From NCBI GenBank assembly GCA_020444515.1, contig JAHLKX010000001.1:434001-498000 (forward strand): 64,000 nucleotides of DNA, written 5' to 3'. Positions 1 to 11,042 of this stretch are shown here, piece after piece. The DNA is from Bacteroidota bacterium (lineage in GTDB: Bacteria > Bacteroidota > Bacteroidia > Bacteroidales > JAADJA01). Made by a program: the position numbers and the translations under genes. Each line of letters opens with the position of its first letter. Positions within the stretch are counted from its first letter, which is position 1. The notes under the pieces are model-generated. The model made no database searches and had not been told where the DNA came from. It saw nothing but the letters and a program-made list of their open reading frames with translations.

Positions 1-1780
1 TAAACATGGCATATATTGGGTCGGAACCTGGAATACGGGAGGTGTATTTGCTTTTGATCCCGACCAAAACACCACTATACAATATTTGAGTGGTACCAGT
101 ATTACCAATGTATTTGAAGATGAAAAAAAAGAAATCTGGCTCGGTGGTTCCTCGGGTCTTTTTAGGTATGACTTTGATGCAGATGATTTTGTCAGGTACC
201 TTGATCCTTTTACAACCAGTGGAATTCCAATGGTTTATGCCATAGAAGAGGATAATGAGGGCTATTTGTGGATAAGTACCCAGTCGGAACTTGCCAGAAT
301 AAATCCCGAACGAAACGAAACCAGCAGACTCAGAAAAGCTTATGGATTAGGTAAATCAAATTTTAAGTTCATATCATCATATAAGGACCGAAATGGAAAG
401 TTGTATTTTGGAGATAATGCCGGATACTATGTTTTTGATCCCTCTGAAGTTATTTTTGAAACCGATAAACCAGATATAGTCATTACAAGTTTCAGGCTGG
501 CCAACACGGTTGTGAAACCAGGCCCGGATGGTCCCTTTAAGCAAAACCTGCTGGACGCTGAAGAAATCAAGCTGAGTTACAATGAAAATATCTTTTCATT
601 TGATTATGCCCTTATTGATTACGTAAATCCTGAAGAAAATCAATTGAATTACATTTTAGAGAACTATGATATAAACTGGCGTCAGCCAAATTCCGAACAA
701 AGGGCCTATTATTTTAATGTTCCTCCGGGGAAATATATTTTTCGTATCAAGGGGGCCAATAGCTATGGGGTTTGGTCGGAGAAAAAAATACGCCTCACAA
801 TTTTACCTCCTCCATGGAAAACCTGGTGGGCTTATAGTTTTTATATCCTGGTTGTCGCGCTACTTATTTTTGGAATCGACCGTTTTCAACGGAGGCGGAT
901 CAGGGAGATTGAGCGAAAGAAAAATTATCAAAGAGAGCTTGAACAGGCCAAGGAAATTGAAAAAGCCTATCTGGAATTGAAAAATACCCAAAAACAGCTC
1001 ATTCATGCGGAGAAGATGGCCAGCCTGGGTGAACTCACAGCTGGTATTGCCCATGAAATTCAAAATCCATTGAATTTTGTCAACAATTTCTCCGAATTAA
1101 GTGTTGATATGATTGATGAATTGACCGAAGAGATGGAAAAAGGCAACCAGGACGAAATCAATACCCTGAAAAAAGATTTAAAGCAAAACCTGGAGAAGAT
1201 CAATCAGCATGGCAAGCGGGCCAGCAGCATCGTAAAAGGGATGCTGGAACACTCACGCAGCGGGAATAATGAAAAGCAACCCTTCGATATCAATGCTTTG
1301 GCTGATGAATACCTTCGCCTGGCTTATCATGGCCTGAGGGCAAAGGACAAATCTTTTCAGTCGGATTACAGGTTGGATGCAGATGAAAGTTTGCCAAAAG
1401 TGAATGTTGTTTCACAAGAAATCGGCCGGGTGTTACTGAACCTGATCAACAATGCTTTTTATGCAGTTGCAGAAAAAGCAAAACATAGCAAAACAGACTA
1501 TAAACCAGCCGTTATCGTCACAACAAAAAACCTGGACAATAAAGTTGAAATCACGGTGAAAGATAACGGCAATGGAATTCCGGATGAAATAAAAAATAAA
1601 ATCTTCCAGCCCTTTTTCACAACCAAGCCCACCGGACAGGGGACTGGTCTGGGTCTGAGTATGAGTTACGACATCATTACCAAAGGGCATGGAGGTAACT
1701 TAACTATGGAATCGAGAGAAGGCGAAGGAACAAAGTTTGTCATAACTTTGCCTGCATATTCAGTAAATCTTAAGGTATGA
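1..1780 (+). CDS. Sensor histidine kinase with periplasmic propeller and Y_Y_Y domain (5' end outside window)
   Basis: The reading frame is open from the first bases, and bases 2-85 already encode a propeller blade (YWVGTW...), so the gene starts upstream of the window and the TTG at 86 is an internal Leu. Visible in order: the last propeller blades, a Y_Y_Y-like beta-sandwich (about 480-810), a transmembrane helix (about 825-875), a coiled coil, the H-box [11 protein letters not shown] with the phosphoacceptor His at 1052-1054, then the N box ([11 protein letters not shown]), DNGNGIP and [10 protein letters not shown] of the ATPase domain. It should sense a periplasmic ligand and autophosphorylate in the cytoplasm. 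Unlike Bacteroides hybrid two-component systems it has no receiver or AraC domain, so its outputs must be separate proteins such as the regulators downstream. Its stop overlaps the next start (ATGA). It is a close paralogue of the next gene. Confidence 0.93.
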   Translation, partial: KHGIYWVGTWNTGGVFAFDPDQNTTIQYLSGTSITNVFEDEKKEIWLGGSSGLFRYDFDADDFVRYLDPFTTSGIPMVYAIEEDNEGYLWISTQSELARINPERNETSRLRKAYGLGKSNFKFISSYKDRNGKLYFGDNAGYYVFDPSEVIFETDKPDIVITSFRLANTVVKPGPDGPFKQNLLDAEEIKLSYNENIFSFDYALIDYVNPEENQLNYILENYDINWRQPNSEQRAYYFNVPPGKYIFRIKGANSYGVWSEKKIRLTILPPPWKTWWAYSFYILVVALLIFGIDRFQRRRIREIERKKNYQRELEQAKEIEKAYLELKNTQKQLIHAEKMASLGELTAGIAHEIQNPLNFVNNFSELSVDMIDELTEEMEKGNQDEINTLKKDLKQNLEKINQHGKRASSIVKGMLEHSRSGNNEKQPFDINALADEYLRLAYHGLRAKDKSFQSDYRLDADESLPKVNVVSQEIGRVLLNLINNAFYAVAEKAKHSKTDYKPAVIVTTKNLDNKVEITVKDNGNGIPDEIKNKIFQPFFTTKPTGQGTGLGLSMSYDIITKGHGGNLTMESREGEGTKFVITLPAYSVNLKV

Positions 1781-4700
1781 AAGTAATTCTGGCTTGCATA
1801 TTATCCATGACGTTTATCCTTACTGGTTTCCATTCAAAGGCTCAGTTGGACGTAGAAAAACTCATTCAATTTGATGAACTAAAAGGAACGCCTATCAGGG
1901 ATATATTGCCCGATCGCGAAGGCAATATCTGGATTGCTACCCAGAGTGGCCTGGTTAAATTCGATGGCTATAAGTTTACCCGCTTTCATCCTGATCCAAC
2001 TGACACCACCACGATGGGAGAATTGTTAACCTATGTGCTTTATGAAGATCGGGATGGCAATATCTGGATTGGAAGTCAGGATGCCGTTTACAGGTATAAT
2101 CCGGAGTACAGTTCATTCAAACGGTTTACTTACCGGGAGTTACTCGGAATGCGTGATGGGTATATGGCAAATATTTTAACCATTGCTGATAATAACCGGG
2201 GCAGGATATACTTTGGTGCATATACACAGATTTTAGATGAGCAGGACGATTACAGGTCGAAAGGACTTTTTTATTATGATGAGGCCAAAGAGGCCATGCT
2301 TCCTTTTGAATTGCCGGCAGGCATTGATCTGTATACTGCATACTTAATGTCAACAGGTCCTGATAATAATATTTGGATATTCGGCAATTCAGGATTTTAT
2401 AAGCTGGATACACTGAATCAACTGGTGAACATACCCTGTCCGGATGATGAAATTTGTCTGGAAGATGGTGAATACATCACAGGTATGGATATAGATTCAT
2501 CAGGTTATGTATGGTTTGTTTCATCTTTATCTAAAATTCGAAAATATGATCCAAAAAAGGATCAGGTGGAACTGGTTGATCTCGATATTCCGCTAACCGG
2601 AAATATATTTAATATTTATTCGGATATGCTCATCGACGACCAACAGGATATTTGGTTTGCCACCCAACAGGGATTGATCCATTTCGATAGGAAAAAATCC
2701 ATTACAGAAGTTTTGGATCCCGGATCAAAGGACAGGCTTTATCGCGATATGACAACTGCACTTGCCGCTGATGGTTTCGGCAATCTATGGATAGGAACTG
2801 AGTCTGTGGGATTGTTAAAATACAATTCCCGTAATTTATTGGGATCTTTTGTTTGGGACGATAATGATCCCACTACCATCACTTCGGGTTGGGTTTTCAG
2901 GATGTTTGAGAATAAGCAGGGAGAAGTCTGGGTTGGTACACGTGGAGCAGGTGAAAATGCAGGGATCAGCCGGATCGATTTCACAAATAACAAAGCATAT
3001 CCCTATTTATTTGATGAAATAGCCCCCGGAACAAGAGTGTTTGATTTGTATATGGGCATCACACCCGGTAAAATGTTGCTTTGGACCAACCACGGTGTAA
3101 AAAACCTGGACTATCGGAATATGACATTACAGGATACAGTCGTGGAATTATTAAACGATACCACTGCTGTTAACAATGTGATCAGAGATAGCCGCGGAAA
3201 TATCTGGTATTGTTCCTACACCGGTCTTTTTAAACAATCCGCTAAAACCGGTGATATCCATCATTTCAATTTAATGAATTTGTCTTCTGCAGGGGCCAAC
3301 TCCAATTCTGTAACCAATCTATATGAAAGCCCGATTCACGGTCTATGGATCCTCACTGATGACGGTCTTTTTTTATACGATTACGATTCCAGGGATATTT
3401 CGAGACATGGGTACGATACGGAGACAGGTGCCGTTTTCCCGGTACAGGATTTCAACTCTGTCTACGAATCTCCTGATGGGATTTGCTGGGTGGGCACCTG
3501 GCAGGGTGGCCTCTGCCGTTATAATGTCAAAACAGGTGAGATAAAGACCTACACATCCAATGACGGACTTCCGTCTATGAGTATACAGGGAATCCTTGGA
3601 GATGAAAAAAATGATGCGCTATGGCTCAGCACGTTTGCAGGTATAAGCCGTTTCAATTTGGACGATGAGCAATTTAATAATTTTTCACTAAAAGACGGAA
3701 TACAAGGACTATTGTATGCAGATGGCCAGTACCTGAAAACATCATCCGGGTATTGTCTTTTTGGAGGCAACAACGGTGTCACATTTTTTAAACCTGATGA
3801 CATTGCAGAGAATGCAATGCCCCCCATCACATACATCACCCGTTTTCATGTAGGAGAACAGTCTGTTTCAATAGGACAGGGATACAAGGATATTTCTCCA
3901 TTTAAATTGTCGCATGATCAAAATAATATTTCCATTGATTATACAGGAATCCAGTATGATGATCCGTTAAAGAATAAATTTGCCTATTTGCTTGAAAACT
4001 TTGACAAAACATGGCGGGAAGTTGATAATCAGCAGTCGGCTTATTATTATAACCTACCACCTGGTAAATATATTTTCAAGGTTAAAGCAGCCAACAGTCA
4101 TGGCGTATGGAATAAAGAACCGGTATCGCTTAGCTTTATGATCCGTCCTCCCTGGTGGAAAACCTGGTGGGCCTATGCAATCTATGCGATCATATTTATA
4201 ACTTTTATCATAGTTTTCGACAGGACACGCAGAAAACGATTGCTCGAAAAAGAGCGTCAACTGGCAAAAGAAAAAGAACTGGCCCAGGCCAAAGAAATCG
4301 AAAAGGCATACACAGAGCTTAAAGCTACACAAAAGCAATTGATCCATTCGGAAAAAATGGCCTCTCTCGGGGAATTGACGGCAGGCATTGCGCATGAAAT
4401 TCAGAATCCTTTGAATTTTGTAAACAATTTTTCAGAAGTAAATCTTGAGCTTGCCAATGAACTTAAAGATGGGCTTAAAAAAGGTGATATTGATGAAGCC
4501 GATGCCATTGCCTCTGACATCATCCAAAACGAACAAAAGATCAATCAACATGGTAAACGAGCCGATGCCATTGTGAAAAGTATGCTCCAGCACAGCCGAA
4601 CCAGCTCCGGACAAAAAGAACCTACCGATATCAATGCCCTGGCAGATGAATACTTGAGGCTATCTTTTCATGGCCTCAGAGCGAAAGATAAATCATTCAA

Positions 4701-5106
4701 TGCTGATTTTAAGCTGGAAACCGATCCTGAACTGCCAAAAGTGAATGTGGTTTCACAGGATATTGGTAGGGTATTGCTGAATTTGATCAATAATGCTTTT
4801 TATGCAGTTGCAGAAAAAGCAAAACAAATTGAAAACAGTTTTACTCCGTTGGTTGTTATATCAACATTAAAGGAAAATGATAAAGTCAAAATTACCATTT
4901 CTGATAATGGGAATGGAATTCCCGATGCAATTAAAGATAAAATCTTCCAGCCCTTTTTCACAACTAAACCGACGGGACAGGGAACTGGTCTGGGTCTGAG
5001 CATGAGTTACGATATCATTACCAAGGGGCATGGTGGAAATTTGAAAATGAAATCAGATAAAGAAAAAGGAACAGAGTTTATAATAGAATTACCCATACAA
5101 AACTAA
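1777..5106 (+). CDS. Sensor histidine kinase, periplasmic propeller plus Y_Y_Y domain
   Basis: This complete 1109-residue kinase begins with a signal peptide (to about residue 22). Tandem propeller blades with motifs such as [11 protein letters not shown] and [11 protein letters not shown] run to about residue 700, followed by a Y_Y_Y-type domain (about 711-790, ending in [12 protein letters not shown]), one transmembrane helix (about 796-820) and a charged coiled coil. The H-box [11 protein letters not shown] carries phosphoacceptor His873, and the ATPase domain has DNGNGIP and [10 protein letters not shown]. The architecture is that of Bacteroidota one-spanning sensors, but without the fused receiver and AraC domains of hybrid two-component systems. 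It overlaps the previous kinase by 4 bases and ends 3 bases before the CheY-like gene, so all four genes are probably co-transcribed. Its kinase core closely matches that of the upstream paralogue, including an identical 35-base stretch. The ligand is unknown. Confidence 0.95.
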   Translation: MKVILACILSMTFILTGFHSKAQLDVEKLIQFDELKGTPIRDILPDREGNIWIATQSGLVKFDGYKFTRFHPDPTDTTTMGELLTYVLYEDRDGNIWIGSQDAVYRYNPEYSSFKRFTYRELLGMRDGYMANILTIADNNRGRIYFGAYTQILDEQDDYRSKGLFYYDEAKEAMLPFELPAGIDLYTAYLMSTGPDNNIWIFGNSGFYKLDTLNQLVNIPCPDDEICLEDGEYITGMDIDSSGYVWFVSSLSKIRKYDPKKDQVELVDLDIPLTGNIFNIYSDMLIDDQQDIWFATQQGLIHFDRKKSITEVLDPGSKDRLYRDMTTALAADGFGNLWIGTESVGLLKYNSRNLLGSFVWDDNDPTTITSGWVFRMFENKQGEVWVGTRGAGENAGISRIDFTNNKAYPYLFDEIAPGTRVFDLYMGITPGKMLLWTNHGVKNLDYRNMTLQDTVVELLNDTTAVNNVIRDSRGNIWYCSYTGLFKQSAKTGDIHHFNLMNLSSAGANSNSVTNLYESPIHGLWILTDDGLFLYDYDSRDISRHGYDTETGAVFPVQDFNSVYESPDGICWVGTWQGGLCRYNVKTGEIKTYTSNDGLPSMSIQGILGDEKNDALWLSTFAGISRFNLDDEQFNNFSLKDGIQGLLYADGQYLKTSSGYCLFGGNNGVTFFKPDDIAENAMPPITYITRFHVGEQSVSIGQGYKDISPFKLSHDQNNISIDYTGIQYDDPLKNKFAYLLENFDKTWREVDNQQSAYYYNLPPGKYIFKVKAANSHGVWNKEPVSLSFMIRPPWWKTWWAYAIYAIIFITFIIVFDRTRRKRLLEKERQLAKEKELAQAKEIEKAYTELKATQKQLIHSEKMASLGELTAGIAHEIQNPLNFVNNFSEVNLELANELKDGLKKGDIDEADAIASDIIQNEQKINQHGKRADAIVKSMLQHSRTSSGQKEPTDINALADEYLRLSFHGLRAKDKSFNADFKLETDPELPKVNVVSQDIGRVLLNLINNAFYAVAEKAKQIENSFTPLVVISTLKENDKVKITISDNGNGIPDAIKDKIFQPFFTTKPTGQGTGLGLSMSYDIITKGHGGNLKMKSDKEKGTEFIIELPIQN

Positions 5107-5109
5107 CCT

Positions 5110-5484
5110 ATGAAAATACTTGTTGTTGACGACGAAAAAGATATTCAACCATTGTTTGAACAACGATTTCGTAAGGAGATCAGGAATGGCTTGATTGAAT
5201 TTGAATTCGCTTACTCAGGGGAAGAAGCACTTACCTATTTAGATGGCTTTGAGCATGAAGCTGTGCTCATCCTATCAGATATCAATATGCCCGGAATGAG
5301 CGGTCTGGAACTCCTCAATCGCATCAAACAAAAACATCATAATCCACCTCCTGTGGTCATGATGATCACGGCTTATGGTGACTCGGAGAATTATGACCGA
5401 GCAATGGAACTGGGAGCCGATGACTTTCTGACCAAACCGGTTGACTTTGCAGAACTTAAAGAAAAAATCAAAATCTTGGAATAA
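5110..5484 (+). CDS. CheY-like single-domain response regulator
   Basis: This 124-residue protein is a bare receiver domain. It shows the acidic pocket VVDDE near the N-terminus, the phosphoacceptor Asp57 in LSDINMPG, the switch Thr in MMITAYG and the conserved Lys in FLTKPVDF. There is no output domain, so it must act by protein-protein contact or as a phosphate shuttle or sink. It is clearly related to the receiver of the next gene, sharing the FRK.IR segment, SDINMP and LLNR, which suggests duplication inside the operon. It lies 3 bases after the second kinase, and its stop shares one base with the start of the cyclase gene (TAATG), so translation is probably coupled. The likely phosphodonors are the two upstream kinases (inference). 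Confidence 0.93.
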   Translation: MKILVVDDEKDIQPLFEQRFRKEIRNGLIEFEFAYSGEEALTYLDGFEHEAVLILSDINMPGMSGLELLNRIKQKHHNPPPVVMMITAYGDSENYDRAMELGADDFLTKPVDFAELKEKIKILE

Positions 5485-6524
5485 TGGCTAAAATACTTGT
5501 AGTGGATGATGAGGCCGATCTTGAGATCCTCATCAAGCAAAAATTCAGGAAAAAGATCAGGGAAAACCTCTACGAATTTGTATTTGCCGAAAATGGTAGA
5601 AGTGCTCTCGAAAAACTGGAAGAACATACGGATATTGATTTGGTTCTCAGCGATATCAATATGCCTGAGATGGATGGACTTACTTTATTGAATAGGTTGA
5701 ATGAAAAACATTCTTTGCTGAAATCGGTGATTGTATCGGCTTACGGTGATATGGAAAATATTCGAACAGCAATGAATCGAGGAGCATTCGATTTTGTTAC
5801 CAAGCCAGTTGATTTTAATGACCTGGAGCTCACCATTGAAAAAACTCTCAAACATGTTAATCAGTTAAGAGAGACATTGAAAGCAATTAAGGAAAACAAT
5901 ATCCTGAAGATGTATGTGGATGAAACGGTGCTTAATTTCATGGATACCCGTGAGTACGAGTCATCGATCATGAAAAATGAAACGGTGGAGGCATCTGTGG
6001 CATTCATTGATATTTGCAGCTTTACTGCCATAAGCGAAAATGAGAAACCCGACGATGTGGTAAAGCTGCTGAATAGTTATTTTGATGTGATGGTCAAGGA
6101 GATCATCAACCAGGGTGGTTTTGTGGATAAATTCATCGGTGATGCCATCATGGCCGTCTTCCGTGGTGACTACCACCTCGACCGTGCCCTCGACGCCTGC
6201 ATTGCTGTGAAAAATGAAATTGCCAAATTACCGGAGGTGGATGATCATGTCAAATTCAGACCCAAGGTGTCAATCGGTGTGAATAGTGGTGAACTGGTTT
6301 CCGGTAATATCGGATCAGTAAGCCTCAAAAGATTAGATTATACCGTGATCGGTGATGTGGTGAATACGGCACAGCGTCTCCAATCAGCCGGTGGGCCCGG
6401 ACAGCTGATCATCAATGAAAAATCTTATCATAAAGTAAAAGAGTCCTTTAAATGCCAAAAAGTAGGGGAGGTGCGCTTAAAGAATAAGGCCAACCCTGAA
6501 GTTATCTATGAGGTATTGGAGTAG
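5484..6524 (+). CDS. Response regulator fused to class III adenylate cyclase
   Basis: Residues 1-120 are a receiver with phosphoacceptor Asp57 in LSDINMPE and Lys107 in FVTKPVDF. A helical linker (about 120-165) leads to a class III nucleotide cyclase domain. The metal-binding residues Asp176 (FIDICSF) and Asp220 (KFIGDAIMAVF) are present, as are the adenine-selecting pair Lys216 and Asp285 (LDYTVIGD) and the transition-state residues Asn294 and Arg298. All catalytic positions are intact, so an active adenylate cyclase making cAMP is the best reading; the Lys/Asp pair argues against GTP. The protein is soluble and probably works as a dimer. It is the last gene of the operon and the only one with an enzymatic output, so it probably turns kinase signals into cAMP. 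No cAMP receptor is visible in the window. Confidence 0.93.
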   Translation: MAKILVVDDEADLEILIKQKFRKKIRENLYEFVFAENGRSALEKLEEHTDIDLVLSDINMPEMDGLTLLNRLNEKHSLLKSVIVSAYGDMENIRTAMNRGAFDFVTKPVDFNDLELTIEKTLKHVNQLRETLKAIKENNILKMYVDETVLNFMDTREYESSIMKNETVEASVAFIDICSFTAISENEKPDDVVKLLNSYFDVMVKEIINQGGFVDKFIGDAIMAVFRGDYHLDRALDACIAVKNEIAKLPEVDDHVKFRPKVSIGVNSGELVSGNIGSVSLKRLDYTVIGDVVNTAQRLQSAGGPGQLIINEKSYHKVKESFKCQKVGEVRLKNKANPEVIYEVLE

Positions 6525-6675
6525 ATTCACAACCCGATTTTTTTTCAATAGGTTAGAAGATTTCTGGTTATTAATGACTTCAGATATTTGGTATTGAATA
6601 AAACAAAAAATGAATTAAGTCGGAATTTTTCAAAATAACAACTTATTTTAAAACAGCGTCACTTTTAAGTCCATT

Positions 6676-8409
6676 CTATTTTATTGATTGGCTGGTCAAT
6701 GCCTCCTTTTTTGCTTCATAATCCCTACCCATTGAAGCAGGATAGCCATATGCTTCAGGATATAGTAATTTACCTTTTTCACACAATCTATCTTGACCGC
6801 CTTTTTCTTCTTCAACCGGACGTCCCAGTTCATGGATAACAGGATCATCCCGGTCAGCCAAAACTTCCCAGAATACAGCACGGTTGGGATCACCATAAAG
6901 AATGATAGCTGAGAAATCACTGTTCCATTCTGCGCCTGTTAAAAATGGCTTTCCAACAGGAGTAATATGGATTGAAGCTTCATCCTCTTTGGTTAGCGCT
7001 TTATAGTAATCTGGCATCTCAACAATTGCTTCCCCATCTTGATTTAATTCAACTTTACCCCTGTATATCAGCAGGTTTTCCGGTGATTCCACAAAATTGT
7101 GACGCAGGAGTTTATTTTCAGGATCAAGTGGATGATCGATCACAAAAGATCCACCTCCTTTTGAAAGGTTTCCGGTAATATGAACATCTCCTGAAAAGTA
7201 GCCGGCGATATATACTGAACTCTGAGCAAAAAGACCATAGTCATCGATGGATGATGCCCAAACTCCTATTCCATGCTCACTTAAAGAATAAAGTGCATCT
7301 TCTGTTCCAGTGGAATAGATGTGTACCTTTCGAAGGGGTGTAGTTGTTCCAATCCCTATTCTGCCAGCACTTTCAATGAACATACGGGTGTTTCCATTGG
7401 TCTGTAAATACATATCGGCCCAGCTACCTCCACCTGCATTTGCATTGATTTTAAATCCATTGCCACCGCCCTCGTGCATGAGTTCACCATAGACCGTGGA
7501 ATAGGAGGGATCTTCACCAACCCGGATGCGATCGTTTACATGCAATTTGGCATCGGGGGAAGAGGTGCCAATTCCCACATTGCCGTTATGCAAAACATAT
7601 AATAAGTTTGAACTTGCATTTTGGACCAATAAAGGATTACCGCCATCAGCCCGGATTACTACGCCATGACTCGTACTATTGGTATTGGTATTGTGAAATC
7701 CGGCAAGCCAGGTTCCATACGCTGAACTTTTTACATGTAGAGGATAAGCCGGACTACTTTCATTGATCCCTATATTCCCATATAAAGATGTTTGAGCCCA
7801 TTCATACCGAGCACTTACATATCCACTCCCTCCGGAACTTACATATACTAGTTGACTGTAGGATGGACCCGGTGCAATAGAGAGGCCTGTGCCATCCTCC
7901 TTAAATAACCCTGCTCCATAAACATGGAAATCGTTCAGGGGGTTATCTGTTCCAATTCCTACATAGCCAGCGTCATAAAAGATATTGTTTCCGGTTTTTC
8001 CCCAGTAACTATCCGCTGATCGGTTTGCATACATTGAATAGGGGACAGATGTTAGTTCAGTAGTTCCAAGTTCTGAATAATATGCTCCATCTTTGTAATC
8101 AACCTGCATGAACTTAGAGCCAGAACTCCATTCAATCGCAGAAAAGGTGCCAATTAAAACGGTTCCCGTTCCAATATTTAAATTGACAAGTCCAAACTGA
8201 TTGGTCGTTTCCAAAAAAGTTTCCTGGTAAACTATAGTGCCTCCTACACTTCCGTTTCTAATGCTAATTCGCAGATCTACTGATTGATTTGAAATGATTT
8301 CTCCACCGGAATCCCTCACTACAGCCTGGTATTTAAAGAATTGGGGGGGTTGAGCTATCACGAATGAAACAATCATCATAAACGCGAAAGTGAAAATCTT
8401 GTTTTTCAT
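6676..8409 (-). CDS. Secreted 'VGIGTT'-repeat protein with tail-fibre-like modules
   Basis: This 577-residue protein has a signal peptide ending in VIAQPPQ, followed by a conserved N-terminal domain (KYQAVVRD, QETF, NQFGLVNLNIG) typical of Bacteroidota surface proteins. The middle is a chain of short modules punctuated by VGIGT...P motifs, which resemble trimeric fibre segments. The C-terminal 130 residues hold another widespread module (GGGSFVIDHPLDPENK, then FVESPENLLIYRG). It has no T9SS type A signal, so its route to the surface is unclear. It lies 26 bases after the BNR gene and is the last of three minus-strand genes. The module at 7367-7542 is near-duplicated in the paralogue at 11043-12314. 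The function is unknown; adhesion or a surface fibre is an inference. Confidence 0.85.
   Translation of the reverse strand: MKNKIFTFAFMMIVSFVIAQPPQFFKYQAVVRDSGGEIISNQSVDLRISIRNGSVGGTIVYQETFLETTNQFGLVNLNIGTGTVLIGTFSAIEWSSGSKFMQVDYKDGAYYSELGTTELTSVPYSMYANRSADSYWGKTGNNIFYDAGYVGIGTDNPLNDFHVYGAGLFKEDGTGLSIAPGPSYSQLVYVSSGGSGYVSARYEWAQTSLYGNIGINESSPAYPLHVKSSAYGTWLAGFHNTNTNSTSHGVVIRADGGNPLLVQNASSNLLYVLHNGNVGIGTSSPDAKLHVNDRIRVGEDPSYSTVYGELMHEGGGNGFKINANAGGGSWADMYLQTNGNTRMFIESAGRIGIGTTTPLRKVHIYSTGTEDALYSLSEHGIGVWASSIDDYGLFAQSSVYIAGYFSGDVHITGNLSKGGGSFVIDHPLDPENKLLRHNFVESPENLLIYRGKVELNQDGEAIVEMPDYYKALTKEDEASIHITPVGKPFLTGAEWNSDFSAIILYGDPNRAVFWEVLADRDDPVIHELGRPVEEEKGGQDRLCEKGKLLYPEAYGYPASMGRDYEAKKEALTSQSIK
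7367..7542 (-). repeat. Duplicated coding module, copy 1
   Basis: These 176 bases, inside the 577-residue fibre-like gene, align without a gap to 11407-11582 in the neighbouring 423-residue gene. Both encode a module of the form RVGEDP-YSTV-GEL, GGGNGFKINANAGGG, QTNGNTRMFIESAG. Many differences fall at third codon positions, so this is an old or diverging in-frame module duplication under protein-level constraint, not a recent DNA repeat. Confidence 0.8.
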
Positions 8410-8435
8410 ATAATTTATATTGATTGTTAGATGAA

Positions 8436-11003
8436 TTATTTATGTTTTTGATTGACAATAGAATCGCGTTCAGCTTCAAATTCTGGATTTTTACTATTGT
8501 CAGGGACTCCTGCCGTACACGGTCCCAGAAATGCTTTGAATTTGGATCCATTGGCAACTTTAAATCCGGGAAGCAGGTTGATTGAATTACCGGCTTTATT
8601 ATAGCCTTCCTGACCGATTCCCTGATCAAATACGCGTGAAGTATTGATCCAATCGCTTGCCTGATAATAGGAATAGCCCTGGGGTGCTGTACCACTAAAA
8701 GTCCATCCGGTTTCACAACTTGTAAAAGTTTGGGACCTCCACAAGCCTCTTCCGTGAGTAGCTGCAGTAATAATATTATTGGCTTCATTTATTTCCAGGT
8801 CTCTTATTTGCGTAACAGGTAACCAATTGGAAAATGGCATCCAGTCTCCTAAACTATTATTCCTGTAAAAGACACCTACATCCGTTCCAATATATAAGGC
8901 ATCATCCGGTGATCCATTCCTGTCTTCGTATGCAATGCACATCACGATAATATTTGGTAAAGACCCTGTAATATTAGTCCAGGAGGTGCCTCCGGTTGTA
9001 GATCTGTAAACCTTTTCCCCGTCATTAAATCCGGAAAGTGTTATAAATATGTCCAAAGAGTTATCCGGATTCACTGCTATAAAATTAATGTTATGTCCAG
9101 GAAGACCACTACTCATATTATACCAGTAACCACCAGCATTATCTGATCTTGAAATTGTATTTCCGTTTGCAGCGTAAATCCTGTTTGGATTGTCAATGCC
9201 AATAGCCATGGCCCCGCGACCATCAACTCCAACATTCGTCCAGAACAATCCTCCACTTGTACTTTTATATACATCATCATACCCACCATAAATAATCACG
9301 GGGTTTTGAGGATTCATGACAAAAGGAGTGACCCAGGAACCGGTTGCACTTGCTGGTTTAATACTGTATGCAGAAGCACCCCCATTCATGGATTTATGCA
9401 AATCTCCCCCCTGGGAACTGTAATACATGATATCAGGATTTGAAGGGTCTATCATGCAATCCATACCATCTGCACCCAGAATGTGCGTAATTAATGATCC
9501 TCCGGTCCATTTGTTACATCCGTTGTCCTGAGTCCCGCCGATCAATAAATTAGGATTGGGTTCATATCCGGCGATCCTGTACCATTGCGTAACAGATACC
9601 CCTTCTGTTAAATCTGTCCAGGTATTACCAAAATTTGTAGATTTAAAAATTCCTCCGTCGCTTGCGCAGTAAAGGTGGTTGTTCAATGGATTTATTTCGA
9701 GTGCATGAATGTCAGCATGGGTGTAGCCTATGGTGTTTCCATCGGTGGACCACCAGGATGTGATGGTCCAGCTAGTCCCATAATTTGTCGATATCCAGGT
9801 ATTTATTCCACCTGTCATGATATCTGCATGGTCGGTGCGGGATACAACGATCGCTAAATCATATGTGGTTTGATGTTTATCGTCACTTCCCGTTGTAGAA
9901 TATCCCAGTATGTTTGGTGTATTTGATCTGAGGTAAAAATTAAGACCAGCGTCATAGGAAAGATAAACACCAACAAAATATCCATTTGCAGTTGCAGGTC
10001 CACATAATAAATAAACGTAGTTTGGGTTGGATGGGGATACACCGATTTGTGTTCTGCTTGCATTTGTTGGAACTCCGGAGGTGATTTGCGTCCATGAGCT
10101 TCCTGTATCTGTTGATCTCCAGAATGTTGTATTTCTTGTGGCATACATGATAGAAGGATTGGCAGGATTGAATGCAATGTCGAAAAACCAACCGGATTTG
10201 ACATTCGCCCAGGTTGCACCTGCATCGGCTGATTTATATATGCCTCTGCTGGTAACGGCAAACAACATATCATGGTTTGTAGGATGCATTCTTAGTTTAT
10301 AACCCCTTACTTCATCTTGAACTCCCCATGAAAGACCAGTCGCTTCCCAAGTTGTTCCTCCATTAAAAGTTTCCAGTATGCCGATAGATTTGGTATCACC
10401 TCCATCACCATCACCGGTTAAGATGTAAATATGGTTTGTGTTGCCTGGATCAATGGCTATTCCGGAAATCCCAATACTCGGAAGCCCATTGCATAAATTG
10501 GTCCATGAACTGCCATCATTGGTCGTTTTCCACATGCCCCCTGCAGGAGTGCCGATAAAATAGGTATTAGGGTCTGTAGGATGAAACGTAATACAATTAA
10601 CCCGGCCAACACCCGGATTCCATCCATATCCACTCGTGTAATTTGTTGGAGCAATAAAATACCATGAACCGTTTGTTACATCTGCAGGTTCCGGTGGTTT
10701 GTTATATCCATTCAAATCGAGGTATTCCTGGTATGCTTCCCAGTTTCGAAGTGTGTAGTTTGTGATACTTCCATCGGGCATGAGCCGATGTTCATTCATG
10801 TATTCCCAACGTTTCCATTGTTTATATCCTGAACCCTGACCTTTATCCTTATCTGAGAAATAATCCTCAACTTTATTTTGTATTTCCTTGAAATCTTTCG
10901 TGTCGGATTTGAGCCATAAATCATAGGGTGAGTCCTGCGCAGTCAGCAGCTCCAGGCCAAAAAAGACACTTGTCAAAATCGTTATGTATACTATTTTTTT
11001 CAT
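8436..11003 (-). CDS. Secreted BNR/sortilin-like beta-propeller protein
   Basis: This 855-residue protein has a signal peptide ending near LELLTAQ. Most of its length is a run of BNR-type (Asp-box) repeats, for example STDTGSSWTQI, TTNDGSSWTNL and STNFGNTWTDL, as in sortilin/VPS10-like and sialidase-like propellers. An N-terminal helical region carries a charged segment (YKQWKRWEYMNEHR) seen in large Bacteroidota propeller proteins. Near the C-terminus is a short beta module with LLPGFKVANGSKFKAF, a pattern common in Bacteroidota surface proteins. No sialidase catalytic set is evident, so a binding or scaffold role is more likely than glycosidase activity. It sits between two paralogous fibre-like genes, 39 bases after one and 26 before the other, so the three are probably co-transcribed. 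Confidence 0.88.
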   Translation of the reverse strand: MKKIVYITILTSVFFGLELLTAQDSPYDLWLKSDTKDFKEIQNKVEDYFSDKDKGQGSGYKQWKRWEYMNEHRLMPDGSITNYTLRNWEAYQEYLDLNGYNKPPEPADVTNGSWYFIAPTNYTSGYGWNPGVGRVNCITFHPTDPNTYFIGTPAGGMWKTTNDGSSWTNLCNGLPSIGISGIAIDPGNTNHIYILTGDGDGGDTKSIGILETFNGGTTWEATGLSWGVQDEVRGYKLRMHPTNHDMLFAVTSRGIYKSADAGATWANVKSGWFFDIAFNPANPSIMYATRNTTFWRSTDTGSSWTQITSGVPTNASRTQIGVSPSNPNYVYLLCGPATANGYFVGVYLSYDAGLNFYLRSNTPNILGYSTTGSDDKHQTTYDLAIVVSRTDHADIMTGGINTWISTNYGTSWTITSWWSTDGNTIGYTHADIHALEINPLNNHLYCASDGGIFKSTNFGNTWTDLTEGVSVTQWYRIAGYEPNPNLLIGGTQDNGCNKWTGGSLITHILGADGMDCMIDPSNPDIMYYSSQGGDLHKSMNGGASAYSIKPASATGSWVTPFVMNPQNPVIIYGGYDDVYKSTSGGLFWTNVGVDGRGAMAIGIDNPNRIYAANGNTISRSDNAGGYWYNMSSGLPGHNINFIAVNPDNSLDIFITLSGFNDGEKVYRSTTGGTSWTNITGSLPNIIVMCIAYEDRNGSPDDALYIGTDVGVFYRNNSLGDWMPFSNWLPVTQIRDLEINEANNIITAATHGRGLWRSQTFTSCETGWTFSGTAPQGYSYYQASDWINTSRVFDQGIGQEGYNKAGNSINLLPGFKVANGSKFKAFLGPCTAGVPDNSKNPEFEAERDSIVNQKHK

Positions 11004-11042
11004 CGTCTGAATTTTTTACAATTAGATAAATGAGGATACACA

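Noticed and set aside
86..88. TTG at 86 as the start of the first kinase
   Set aside because: The same frame is open back to base 2 and encodes a propeller blade, so the gene begins outside the window.
6632..6649. AAAATAA...TTATTTT hairpin between converging genes
   Set aside because: The stem has no G or C and no T tract beyond it, so it is too weak to call a terminator.
7300..8000. Periodic GGIGT-type pattern as a CRISPR or DNA repeat array
   Set aside because: The periodicity is at protein level with variable spacing and codon changes; there is no constant DNA repeat.
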